Of a DNA stretch of 64,000 nt, positions 25,613-33,837 are shown one piece after another. Below the pieces are notes generated by a model that was not told where the DNA came from, searched no databases, and saw nothing but the letters and a program-made list of their open reading frames with translations. Location: NCBI RefSeq assembly GCF_902167635.1, contig NZ_CABHMS010000001.1:62001-126000 (forward strand). Direction: 5' to 3'. The translations under genes were made by a program, and so were the position numbers. This DNA comes from Chitinophaga vietnamensis. GTDB lineage: Bacteria > Bacteroidota > Bacteroidia > Chitinophagales > Chitinophagaceae. How positions within the stretch are numbered: position 1 is the stretch's first letter; each line of letters starts with the position of its first letter.

Positions 25613-26898
25613 TCTTCGATGGCCTGGTATACAAGAGTTTTATATTTATTTGCCAGCTCGCCATGCGAGTTAGGCCAGATGTTGGTGTATATTAACCCTA
25701 TGATCTTTTCTTTCGGGTCCACCCAATAAGTGGTGCTGAACATGCCTCCCCATTGAAAGGTGCCTTCCGGCAGCAGCGACTTTGCGCTGCCTTTAAGGGT
25801 CGTAACCTGGAACCCTAATCCAAAGCTGTCCGGCGTATTCCACCAGCCGGGAAGGTTCTCGTCTGTTTGCGCAGTTGTCATTATACGCACGGTATTGCGG
25901 CCGAGCAGGCGTTTGCCGTTGTAAGTACCACCATTCAGCATCATCTGCAAGAAAATGGCATAATCGTACATGGTAGAAGATAAACCACCGCCGCCGGAGA
26001 AATAAGTGCCATTCCGTTTCGGGTAATCTGAATAAAAACGTTCGCCCGTTAACGTAATAGTGTCCGGCATAACAGCGATCTTCTTCGTCTTTCCATCTTC
26101 TGTGTATAAAGTCACCAACCTGGATCTTTTATTTTCCGGGAGATAGAAATAGGTGTCTTTCATACCCAGCGGCATGAAGATGCGTTCTTGCATGAACTGA
26201 TCCAGCGGCTTGCCGGAAAGCACTTCTACCAGATAGCCCAGCACATCGGTATTGAGGCCATAGGTCCATTTTTCGCCGGGCTGATGCAGCAGTGGCAGCT
26301 TGCCGAGTATTTTCATTTTATCTGCCAATACCATATTGTCTACGCCAATGCCGCCGATCACGCCTGCCTTGGCATACATGGCATTCTCTTCCTCACCGCC
26401 GATTTGCGCATAGCCCAATCCGGAAGTGTGAGTGAGCAGGTCGCGGATGGTGATTTCGCGTGTAGCCGGCACCGTAGTCCAGGTGGTATCTTTCAGGTTG
26501 AAGGTCTTGATCACCCGCGGGTGCGCAAATTCAGGGATATATTTCGACACCGGATCATTCAGCTGAAATTTTCCTTCTTCAAATAACATCATCACGGCAA
26601 CACTGGTAATAGCCTTGGTTTGCGAGGCGATGCGGAAAATGCCATCTGTTCTTTCAGGTGTTTTCTTGTCGATATTATCATAACCGAAAGCCTTGTTGTA
26701 CGCGATCTTTCCATCGCGGACAATCATGGCGGTAACGCCATTCACATAACCTTTGCCGATATAGTCGTTGATCACGGCATCAATCCTGGCAAGCCTTTCG
26801 GCAGACAGATGCGCTGCTGCGGGCGTGGCAGTTTTCAATGGCTGCTGCGCAATGCCCAGCAGCGGCAATAGTAAGGAGAGTAATAAAACGCTTTTCAT
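25609..26898 (-). CDS. Serine hydrolase, class C beta-lactamase / esterase family
   Basis: 429 residues with signal peptide (MKSVLLLSLLLPLLGIAQ). Beta-lactamase-related serine hydrolase: nucleophile motif S92-Q-T-K95 (FRIASQTKAI), Y213 in WTYGLNTDVLGYL, and a HTSGLGY motif. Near the C-terminus EGTFQWGGMFSTTYWVDP holds the third-motif region, with W-G-G where lactamases have K-T-G, which is common in esterase or D-aminopeptidase relatives. True beta-lactam hydrolysis is therefore doubtful. Exported to periplasm. Confidence 0.88.
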   Translation of the reverse strand: MKSVLLLSLLLPLLGIAQQPLKTATPAAAHLSAERLARIDAVINDYIGKGYVNGVTAMIVRDGKIAYNKAFGYDNIDKKTPERTDGIFRIASQTKAITSVAVMMLFEEGKFQLNDPVSKYIPEFAHPRVIKTFNLKDTTWTTVPATREITIRDLLTHTSGLGYAQIGGEEENAMYAKAGVIGGIGVDNMVLADKMKILGKLPLLHQPGEKWTYGLNTDVLGYLVEVLSGKPLDQFMQERIFMPLGMKDTYFYLPENKRSRLVTLYTEDGKTKKIAVMPDTITLTGERFYSDYPKRNGTYFSGGGGLSSTMYDYAIFLQMMLNGGTYNGKRLLGRNTVRIMTTAQTDENLPGWWNTPDSFGLGFQVTTLKGSAKSLLPEGTFQWGGMFSTTYWVDPKEKIIGLIYTNIWPNSHGELANKYKTLVYQAIED

Positions 26899-27057
26899 CG
26901 ATGGAATTTGTATGGAAGATACAAATAACCTTCAGCTTTCTTGAAGGCGCCAAATCCGGACAGATATTGTATCAAAAATGAACAATTGTATTAATTTACT
27001 CATATGTAAATAATCTGATAACAAAATGGAAAAACTGTGGCATTTTCTTTCGTAGCG

Positions 27058-27065
27058 TATATTTG
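27058..27065 (+). promoter_or_regulatory. Putative -7 promoter element of ABC permease gene
   Basis: TATATTTG, exact consensus, 13 bases before the ATG at 27078. It overlaps the in-frame TTG at 27063, which rules that TTG out as start and implies a leader under about ten bases. Confidence 0.6.
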
Positions 27066-27077
27066 AAACTGATACGT

Positions 27078-29429
27078 ATGTTCAAAGCCTATATCAAGAT
27101 AGCCTGGCGTAGCCTGCTCAAAGACCGTTTATTTACTGTGTTGAATCTTGTGGGCCTGTCGGCAGGTCTGACAAGCGCTTTATTGATCTGTTTATGGCTG
27201 AACGATGAATGGCGTACCGACCGTTTCAACAGTCCGCAATTGTATCGGGTGATGGAGAACCGCCCACATGAGAAAGGGGTGGCAACAGGCCCTGAAACGC
27301 CCGCCGGACTGGCAACCGCACTCACTGCTAATTTCCCGGCAGTAGAGCGGGCAGTGGTAACTACGCCGCCATCCTGGTTCCGGCAGGTAGCCTTATCAGT
27401 ACCGGAAAAAAATCTCAAAGCCGCGGCGCTCTTTGCCGGAGCCGACTATTTCCATCTCTTCCAATACCCATTGTTGCAAGGCCGTAAAGACGCGGTGCTG
27501 GCCGATCCGGGTGGTATCGTGATATCAGAAGAACTGGCAAAGCAACTTTTTCGTACTACCGGTAACGTTATAGGCAAAACCATTCACTGGCAGATCGATC
27601 ATTTTAAGAAAGAGGCCACGGTAAGGGGTATATTTAAATCCTTGCCGCATTCGTCTGTGCAAGTTGATTTTGTATTGCCTTTTGCGGTTTTCAGGGATCT
27701 GATGCAGATGCCCGCAGACCTGCAGCCACAGGGGCCTTTCCATACCTACCTGCTGCTGCGTAAAGAGGCAGATGTAGCGCAATGCAATGCAGCGCTCAGT
27801 ACTTTTATGCAACAACGCAGCGGCCAACCGCGGCAGCTCTTTCTGGAGCCTTATGCCGATAATTATCTCTACGGAAAATATGAAAATGGTAAACAGGCCG
27901 GAGGCCGCATCACTTATGTAAAATTATTTGCGCTCATTGGTTTGTTTATCATCCTGATTGCCTGTATCAATTTCATGAACCTGGCCACTGCAGGGGCTTC
28001 CGGCCGTCTCAAAGAAATGGGCGTGCGGAAAACGCTGGGCGCCAGCCGCCAGGCGCTCGTCTGGCAATATCTCGGCGAATCCATGATGATGACCTTCATC
28101 GCGATGTTGATCGCCTTGCTGGCCGTGATGTTATTGTTACCACGATTTAACGAAGTGACGGGTAAGCAGATAGTATTGGCAGCAGATGCTTCCTTGATCC
28201 TGGCATTCTTTGGCATTGCACTGTTTACGGGATTTCTGGCGGGAAGTTATCCGGCCTTGTACCTCTCAGGATTCAATCCGGTGGCGGCGTTGAAAGGAAA
28301 AGTGCAGCGCTCCGCGGGTGAGTTGTGGACAAGGAAAGGGCTGGTGGTATTTCAGTTTTCTTTATCCCTGATATTTATCGTTGGCGCAATGGTGATATAC
28401 CGGCAGATACATTTTGTGCAAACGCAGCCCTTGGGTTATAACAAAGATCAGGTGATCTATTTCGATGCAGAAGGCCGTGTGCCGGAGCATATGCCGGCGT
28501 TCCTGTCAGCCTTGCAACAGTTGCCGGGCGTAGTGCGCGCATCGGCCATGGTGGGCAATGTACAGGGAGCGCCCTCTATCGGTTTGCCCTATACGCGTAA
28601 TGGCCATGACGAAACAATCCTCTTCCGCCCTTTCGTGGCCGATTATGGCATGGTAGAAACACTGGGCATTGAAATGGCCGCCGGGCGGCCGTTTTCACCG
28701 GCCTTCGGCGCTGATAGCAACAAAGTTATTTTCAATGAAGCGGCTATCGTTGCTATGGGTATTAAAGACCCGGTAGGAAAAACGGTGAGGCTGGGAGACG
28801 CTACCCGCGAGATCATCGGCGTGACGAAGAATTTCCATTTTCAGTCGATGTACGAAACCGTGAAACCCTTGTTCATGGTGCTCGACAGGCATGGCAGCAC
28901 CATCATGGTGAAGATACAGGCGGGCCGGGAGCAGGCGGTGATCCGTGATCTGGAAAATTTCTATCATCACTATAATCCCGGTTTTTCTTTCGATTATAAG
29001 TTCCTGGATGCAGACTACCAGGCACAGTATATATCAGAGAAAAGAGTAGCGGTATTGTCGGCCTATGCGGCCGGGCTGACCGTATTGATCTCTTGTCTGG
29101 GCCTTTTCGGGCTGGCGGCTTTCACGGCGGAGAAGCGGCGCAAGGAGATCAGTATCCGCAAAATACTGGGCGCCACTACGCGTGATATAGCGGTGCTGTT
29201 ATCGCGCGATTTCCTGCAATATGTGCTGGTGGCCATTTGTATCGCGATGCCTTTGGCGTGGATGATGATGCAGCATTGGCTGGATAGTTTCGCGTATCAC
29301 ATTGCTTTTGGCGTTGATATTTTTGTGAGTGCGGCGGCCTTCCTGTTGCTGATCACTTTGATTACGGTAAGCTTCCAGGCGGCGAAAGCGGCGCTGGCCA
29401 ACCCGGCAGGCAATATGAAAGCGGAGTAA
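27078..29429 (+). CDS. MacB/FtsX-type ABC transporter permease (orphan)
   Basis: 783 residues. Two MacB periplasmic-core plus FtsX units: N-terminal helix (about 18-38), periplasmic domain, helices around 280-400 (IGLFIILIACINFMNLATA, then KEMGVRKTLGASRQ), second helix near 425-445 (VVFQFSLSLIFIVGAMVIY), second periplasmic domain, and C-terminal helices with KEISIRKILGATTRDI. No ATPase gene is adjacent. In Bacteroidetes such single-gene permeases are frequent, probably working with an ATPase encoded elsewhere in export of lipoproteins or peptides; substrate not inferable. Start set by the promoter. Confidence 0.9.
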   Translation: MFKAYIKIAWRSLLKDRLFTVLNLVGLSAGLTSALLICLWLNDEWRTDRFNSPQLYRVMENRPHEKGVATGPETPAGLATALTANFPAVERAVVTTPPSWFRQVALSVPEKNLKAAALFAGADYFHLFQYPLLQGRKDAVLADPGGIVISEELAKQLFRTTGNVIGKTIHWQIDHFKKEATVRGIFKSLPHSSVQVDFVLPFAVFRDLMQMPADLQPQGPFHTYLLLRKEADVAQCNAALSTFMQQRSGQPRQLFLEPYADNYLYGKYENGKQAGGRITYVKLFALIGLFIILIACINFMNLATAGASGRLKEMGVRKTLGASRQALVWQYLGESMMMTFIAMLIALLAVMLLLPRFNEVTGKQIVLAADASLILAFFGIALFTGFLAGSYPALYLSGFNPVAALKGKVQRSAGELWTRKGLVVFQFSLSLIFIVGAMVIYRQIHFVQTQPLGYNKDQVIYFDAEGRVPEHMPAFLSALQQLPGVVRASAMVGNVQGAPSIGLPYTRNGHDETILFRPFVADYGMVETLGIEMAAGRPFSPAFGADSNKVIFNEAAIVAMGIKDPVGKTVRLGDATREIIGVTKNFHFQSMYETVKPLFMVLDRHGSTIMVKIQAGREQAVIRDLENFYHHYNPGFSFDYKFLDADYQAQYISEKRVAVLSAYAAGLTVLISCLGLFGLAAFTAEKRRKEISIRKILGATTRDIAVLLSRDFLQYVLVAICIAMPLAWMMMQHWLDSFAYHIAFGVDIFVSAAAFLLLITLITVSFQAAKAALANPAGNMKAE

Positions 29430-29544
29430 TAAGCATTCATCCCGATTGTATATAGATGAAAAAATTAATATTTAATTAAAATTGTAAAACACGCGCGGCA
29501 AAAAATACTAACAAGTAGGTATTTTATCAGCAGGGCCTATAGAC

Positions 29545-29552
29545 TACATTTG
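29545..29552 (+). promoter_or_regulatory. Putative -7 promoter element of a small RNA
   Basis: TACATTTG, exact consensus, about 90 bases before a strong terminator with no gene between. No clear -33 element. Confidence 0.5.
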
Positions 29553-29557
29553 TCGCA

Positions 29558-29676
29558 GTGTGAACAATTAAACTAATTACAAGAGTCATCCACCGAAGAA
29601 ATCAATGCCAGTCGGGTTTGCTGACTGAATTATCCCCAAAGACGGGTCTCTTCCTTTTGGAAGGGACCCTTTTGGT
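29558..29676 (+). ncRNA. Candidate small RNA or short-peptide transcript
   Basis: Bounded by an exact -7 match (29545-29552) and an intrinsic terminator (29644-29673), giving a transcript of about 115-120 bases. The only frame of note inside is seven codons (MPVGFAD) at 29604. It could instead be a leader attenuator for the LuxR gene, but that gene has its own -7 match at 29698, after the terminator. No known RNA family recognised. Confidence 0.4.
29644..29674 (+). terminator. Intrinsic terminator of the small RNA candidate
   Basis: Eleven-base-pair stem GGGTCTCTTCC / GGAAGGGACCC (one T-G pair), loop TTTT, followed by TTTT. Confidence 0.8.
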
Positions 29677-29697
29677 ATTTTGTAGATAATTTTCCTT

Positions 29698-29705
29698 TAC
29701 ATTTG
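29698..29705 (+). promoter_or_regulatory. Putative -7 promoter element of LuxR gene
   Basis: TACATTTG, exact consensus, 77 bases before the ATG at 29782, with TTTTG at 29678-29682 upstream as a possible -33 element. Confidence 0.5.
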
Positions 29706-29781
29706 TTTGAGAGGACATTTTATCAGCCAATAGGGAGCTTTAGAGCGCGGGGGTGACGATCGTTTATTCCTATACATTTTC

Positions 29782-30486
29782 ATGAGCATGATGACATCAG
29801 TGCCGTTACCGGATGGTAACGAAGAATCTTCCCTGGAGCAGAAGATCAGGGCTTTACAGGCTATCGATGAGGAATTGCCGGCGGTGGTGATTGTGCATAG
29901 TGCGGTCACTAACGGTGTCGTATATATGTCGCCCAGAGGCTTGCGGGAGCTGGGTATTACGTTGCCGGAGTTGCAGGCGATGGGCACGGAATATTACCAG
30001 GTTTTTTTCAATCCGCAGGATGCGGCGGAATACGTTCCCAAGATCATTGCTTTATTATCGGCGCCGCCGCAGGAAAACCGTTCGGTATCTTTTTTCCAGC
30101 AGGTAAAGTTGGCGGGTACGCAGGACTGGACCTGGCATCTCAGTTCTACGCGTGTTTTCCTGCGCGATCGTAGCGGCGTGCCTACACATACGATCACCTG
30201 CGCGATACCGGTGGAAGCGCTGCATCATGTGAGCAGCAAGGTAAACCGGCTGCTGGAAGAAAATGATTTTCTGCGCCGCAACCAGCAAGTGTTTGCATCC
30301 CTTACTAAAAGGGAGAAGGAGATATTACGATTGATGGCATTAGGTTTCAGCGCACCTGAAATCGCCGCACAAGTGCATATTTCAAAGAAAACGGCGGTAA
30401 CGCACCGGCGGAATATAAAGGCCAAGATCGGCGCCCAGTCGGGCTATGACCTCACTAATTTTGCACAGGCTTTTGACCTGATCTGA
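29782..30486 (+). CDS. LuxR-family regulator with PAS-like sensor
   Basis: 234 residues. The N-terminal part (about 25-150) has a PAS-like pattern (VVYMSPRGLRELGITLPEL, then WTWHLSSTRVFLRDRSG), suggesting small-molecule or redox sensing. The C-terminal LuxR helix-turn-helix (about 172-232) is complete: LTKREKEILRLMALGFSAPE, SKKTAVTHRRNIKAKIG. Such PAS-LuxR regulators are common single genes in Chitinophagaceae. It lies upstream of the secretion cassette, but a 285-base gap separates them and control of it is only a possibility. ATG 29788 or 29791 are alternative starts. Confidence 0.85.
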   Translation: MSMMTSVPLPDGNEESSLEQKIRALQAIDEELPAVVIVHSAVTNGVVYMSPRGLRELGITLPELQAMGTEYYQVFFNPQDAAEYVPKIIALLSAPPQENRSVSFFQQVKLAGTQDWTWHLSSTRVFLRDRSGVPTHTITCAIPVEALHHVSSKVNRLLEENDFLRRNQQVFASLTKREKEILRLMALGFSAPEIAAQVHISKKTAVTHRRNIKAKIGAQSGYDLTNFAQAFDLI

Positions 30487-30585
30487 ATCCTGCATTGTTA
30501 AGCTTTAAAAAAATCTTCCTGAAAAGTGCGCTGAATGCCGGGAAATCTGTATTTTCATCGCGTAATAACCATATTGTTTTTACCT

Positions 30586-30611
30586 GTTTGTTGTGTGCAG
30601 ATGCAACAAAC
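30586..30611. promoter_or_regulatory. Inverted repeat upstream of hcp, possible operator
   Basis: GTTTGTTG and CAACAAAC are perfect 8-base arms around a 10-base centre, in the 285-base gap between the LuxR gene and hcp. The rest of 30487-30771 shows no gene; TATACTTTAC near 30750 is an imperfect -7 candidate for hcp. Confidence 0.3.
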
Positions 30612-30771
30612 CTGCGTAATCGGGAAAAATGAACGCGATGGACAACATTTGAAGAACCATTCCCTAAAATGAATGAGCACAGCGTTCCTGTTTGTACCCA
30701 CCCGTTTCACAGCCTATACCAGAGGAGGTTTGGACACCCATATACTTTACAGTTGTTAAACATTCACACTT

Positions 30772-31161
30772 ATGTCTTTCAAAGCAGTCTTCAACATTGA
30801 CGGGGAAGAAATGAACGTACTGGAATGCCAGTTTTCATTTACACAAAGTACAGATCTGATTGGAAAACCTTCTGCCCGCCCCACAGGAGGCACCGTGGAA
30901 TTATTAGTGGAATCAACCGGCGAAACGGGCCTTTTCGACTGGATGATCTCCAATACCCAAACCAAAAGCGGCAACGTGATCTTTTACCGGCGGGATTCTA
31001 TGTCGAAGCTGAAAGAGTTGCGCTTTACCGATGCTTACTGTATCGCCTATACGGAGCAATTTAATGCTGCAAACGAGCAACCCATGCAGATCAGAATGAA
31101 ACTGTCGGCACGTGAAATAAAGCTGAACAACTCCGTGTATCAGCATCCGTGGCCTATGTAA
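30772..31161 (+). CDS. tssD: Type VI secretion tube protein, Bacteroidetes Hcp (TssD)
   Basis: Hcp forms the hexameric ring stack of the secreted inner tube. 129 residues, the usual size. Recognised as the Bacteroidetes TssD type: MSFKAVFNIDGEEMNVLEC, then DLIGKPSARPTGGTVELLVE, and the terminal NNSVYQHPWPM. First gene of a five-gene plus-strand run; vgrG starts 26 bases after its stop. No sheath, baseplate or membrane-complex gene is in the window, so it must serve an apparatus encoded elsewhere. Hcp can also act as effector chaperone. Confidence 0.85.
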   Translation: MSFKAVFNIDGEEMNVLECQFSFTQSTDLIGKPSARPTGGTVELLVESTGETGLFDWMISNTQTKSGNVIFYRRDSMSKLKELRFTDAYCIAYTEQFNAANEQPMQIRMKLSAREIKLNNSVYQHPWPM

Positions 31162-31187
31162 TCCTTCCACGCATTAAATTATCAGTT

Positions 31188-32981
31188 ATGTCGTTAAATA
31201 CCCAAACGACTGTGTCCATCGGGGGGCAACAGTTTCATCAATTTCATTCATTGCAATTGCAGCAAAGCCTGGAAGGGCACCATACCTTCGAAATACTGAT
31301 CGGCTACGACTGGCTGCAAAAGCTCGGAACGGGCATCTTCACGGCCGGCCGCGAATTTCTTGGTAAAGAAGTGAGCATCGTCATCAAGCCTGCAGAAGCC
31401 GCTAACGCCAAAGAACTTATTTTCAATGGCCTCGTTACCGCCGTCAGCGCGGGAAAAGAAGGCGATGGCACCCATGGCTATTGCGTAGTGAAAGGTAGCA
31501 GCCCTACCATTCTGCTCGACAATGAGCCGCATATCCAGTCTTTCGAACAAAAATCACTGTCGGATATCGTCAGCTCCTGCCTCAAGAACTGCATGCCTTA
31601 TGCCTCGCAGCCTACGGTAGCGCCGCGTACCGGCGAATCATTGAAATATACCGTTCAGTATAAAGAAAGCCATTACCAGTTTGTCCGTCGCCTCGCAGCA
31701 CGTTATGGCGAATGGTTCTTTTACGACGGACAGAAGATCATCTTCGGACAATACAGCCCGCGCAAAACGGAGCTCACCCACCAGGTGGATCTTATTGACT
31801 TCGACCTGCAATTGCAGGTGGTGGCCAATAACAGCCGCTTCGCCAACTATGAATACCGCCTTGATGTGCCGGTAGACAAAGAAACCGGCGGCGCTGCCGC
31901 TTCCGGCCTCTATGCCGGGCATGCGGCGGAAGTGAGCAACCGTCTTTACAATAAATCTTCGCTCTTTAAAATACCGCAGGCATTTACCAGCGGCGCCAAG
32001 GCGCAGCTGGAGCATTTCGCCGAAGCCCATCAGAAAAGCCGGCAGGCGCAGCTGGCCCGTGTTAGCGGTACCAGCAAGCATCCCGGTTTACGTATAGGCG
32101 ATACCGTGTCTATCAACGAATCGCTATACGGGAAGGCGCATCATGGCGATTTTATGGTCACCTCCATTACCCATCATTGTACCGGCACCGGCCTTTATCA
32201 GAATACTTTCAGTGGTATCCCGGCAGAAGCGGCTGCGCCGCATGTAGACCTCGACGCGCATCCTTTGTCCGAGCCGCAGAGCGCCATCGTTACAGATAAC
32301 AACGACCCCAAAGGGCTTGGCCGCGTACGCGCCCGCCTGCGCTGGCAGTCGCAGGGCAGCACCCCCTGGATGCGCCTCATCGCGCCGCATGGCGGCGGCG
32401 GCAAAGGTTTCTATTTCGTACCGGAAATAGGCGAAGAAGTATGGGTAGACTTTGAAGGCGGCAACCCCGAACTGCCGTTCGTGCTTGGCACTGCATATAA
32501 CGGTAACGCCAAAACGGAGTTCGGCACCGCGCAAAATGATCTCAAAGTGATCAAAACGCGCAGCGGCCATACCATCCGCCTCGATGATACCGCAGGCAGC
32601 GAAAATATTGTGATCACCGATATCTCCGGCAATATCATCACCCTCAATACCAAAACCAGTACGATCGATATCAATGCGCCGGAAACGCTGAACCTGAACG
32701 CCAAGAATATTAATATCCTCGCCAAAGAAAGCATCGTCGTCAATGCCGGCGAGAACATCACCTCCGCCGCGGGCGAGAACATCAGCCTGCATGCCTCGAA
32801 AGACCATCTGCTCACGGCTTCCAACTCTTCGGTGATCGTAGAGAAGAAATCCAGCATGGTTGCGAACGAGATAGAAAAGACCGCGCAGAAAGTGCGTGTA
32901 GACAGTACCGCACAGAATATGGAACTGGTATCCTCCAAGAAGATAGATATCCAGAGCGCAGAGAAGATCAGGTTATTCTAA
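31188..32981 (+). CDS. vgrG: VgrG spike protein
   Basis: Trimeric spike at the tip of the secreted tube. 597 residues from ATG 31188; the longer frame back to 31149 overlaps hcp. Three parts: gp27-like region (1 to about 330; SLQLQQSLEGHHTFEILIGY), gp5 OB-fold (about 365-460; DPKGLGRVRARLRWQSQG, EIGEEVWVDFEGGNPELPF) and a C-terminal beta-helix needle with short repeats (ITLNTKTSTIDINAPETLNL). No extra C-terminal toxin domain. Effector loading is expected through the PAAR-like protein two genes downstream. Confidence 0.92.
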   Translation: MSLNTQTTVSIGGQQFHQFHSLQLQQSLEGHHTFEILIGYDWLQKLGTGIFTAGREFLGKEVSIVIKPAEAANAKELIFNGLVTAVSAGKEGDGTHGYCVVKGSSPTILLDNEPHIQSFEQKSLSDIVSSCLKNCMPYASQPTVAPRTGESLKYTVQYKESHYQFVRRLAARYGEWFFYDGQKIIFGQYSPRKTELTHQVDLIDFDLQLQVVANNSRFANYEYRLDVPVDKETGGAAASGLYAGHAAEVSNRLYNKSSLFKIPQAFTSGAKAQLEHFAEAHQKSRQAQLARVSGTSKHPGLRIGDTVSINESLYGKAHHGDFMVTSITHHCTGTGLYQNTFSGIPAEAAAPHVDLDAHPLSEPQSAIVTDNNDPKGLGRVRARLRWQSQGSTPWMRLIAPHGGGGKGFYFVPEIGEEVWVDFEGGNPELPFVLGTAYNGNAKTEFGTAQNDLKVIKTRSGHTIRLDDTAGSENIVITDISGNIITLNTKTSTIDINAPETLNLNAKNINILAKESIVVNAGENITSAAGENISLHASKDHLLTASNSSVIVEKKSSMVANEIEKTAQKVRVDSTAQNMELVSSKKIDIQSAEKIRLF

Positions 32982-32988
32982 AGTGAGG

Positions 32989-33825
32989 ATGATGAAAAGA
33001 ACATTTACCTACCGGCTGCCGGAAACACCTTTGCAGTACGAGGCCACCATACAAACCACCGTGCGGAGGCAGCAGTCGGAGCAAAACTATATCCAGCGCG
33101 CGCAACTCAGCGTGCAAACCATCAAGGGAAAAGGCTGGCTGGCTGCGCCTGCGCTGCTGGTGGAAAAGAACGTGGCCCCCTGGGTATATACGCTGGATAA
33201 CCCGGCAGACAAGCTCGTGGCGGAACTGCAGGAAGCCTTGTCGGGCCTGCAATTGAAAATGCAGCCCAACGGGCAGCCCGCTGAAATCCTCAACCACAGC
33301 CAGGTATGGCAGCAATGGCAGGTGCTGCGCGACAAGCTCGCCTATACCTACCAGGGCGACTGGCCCAACGGTATACTACAGCACACAGATAGTACACTGT
33401 TGCACAAGGACAGGCTGCTGGCCACTTTCCTCAAAGACCTCACCTGGCAGGAATATTTCCGCAATATCTACCAGGTATCGTGGAATGGCGTGGAGATGCC
33501 CGCTACACGCATGGTATACGGCATCGCCGGTAATACCGGCATCCCTTTGCAGGAAAGCCGCCGCTTCACCGATCACCGCGATCAGCAACAATTCAGCATA
33601 AAAGGATACTGGAAAGAATTGCGCCCGCTCGACACTCTGAAACGCTGGAAGAAGCACCAGCAACTCAGCGTAGAGGCGGCGCCGTTAGTCGTATCCTATG
33701 AAGGCGACTATTTTCTGCAACCCGCCACAGGACAGTGTGCCGGCCTCACCGCCGCATTCCGCCTGCAAGCGGGCGATGATTATGAGAAAACCATCCGCCT
33801 CAACCTTGTTTCACTAACCCGATAA
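32989..33825 (+). CDS. Unrecognised protein between vgrG and effector; candidate adaptor
   Basis: 278 residues from ATG 32989 (32992 also possible). No signal peptide, membrane helix or catalytic motif. I recognise no family. Notable pieces: repeated tryptophans (WQQWQVLRDKL, DLTWQEYFRNIYQVSW), a segment rich in aromatic and basic residues (LKRWKKHQQLSVE) and a possible beta-rich C-terminus. Position directly between VgrG and the PAAR-like effector, with 7- and 12-base gaps, is where type VI adaptor or chaperone genes (DUF4123, Eag, DUF2169 types) usually sit. Function is inferred from place only. Confidence 0.6.
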   Translation: MMKRTFTYRLPETPLQYEATIQTTVRRQQSEQNYIQRAQLSVQTIKGKGWLAAPALLVEKNVAPWVYTLDNPADKLVAELQEALSGLQLKMQPNGQPAEILNHSQVWQQWQVLRDKLAYTYQGDWPNGILQHTDSTLLHKDRLLATFLKDLTWQEYFRNIYQVSWNGVEMPATRMVYGIAGNTGIPLQESRRFTDHRDQQQFSIKGYWKELRPLDTLKRWKKHQQLSVEAAPLVVSYEGDYFLQPATGQCAGLTAAFRLQAGDDYEKTIRLNLVSLTR

Positions 33826-33837
33826 AATGATGCAAGT

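Noticed and set aside
25609-26898. True antibiotic beta-lactamase
   Set aside because: The third motif reads W-G-G instead of K-T-G and the family includes many esterases and peptidases.
30669-30803. 44-codon plus-strand frame overlapping the start of hcp
   Set aside because: Different frame from hcp, no family, no promoter match; probably chance.
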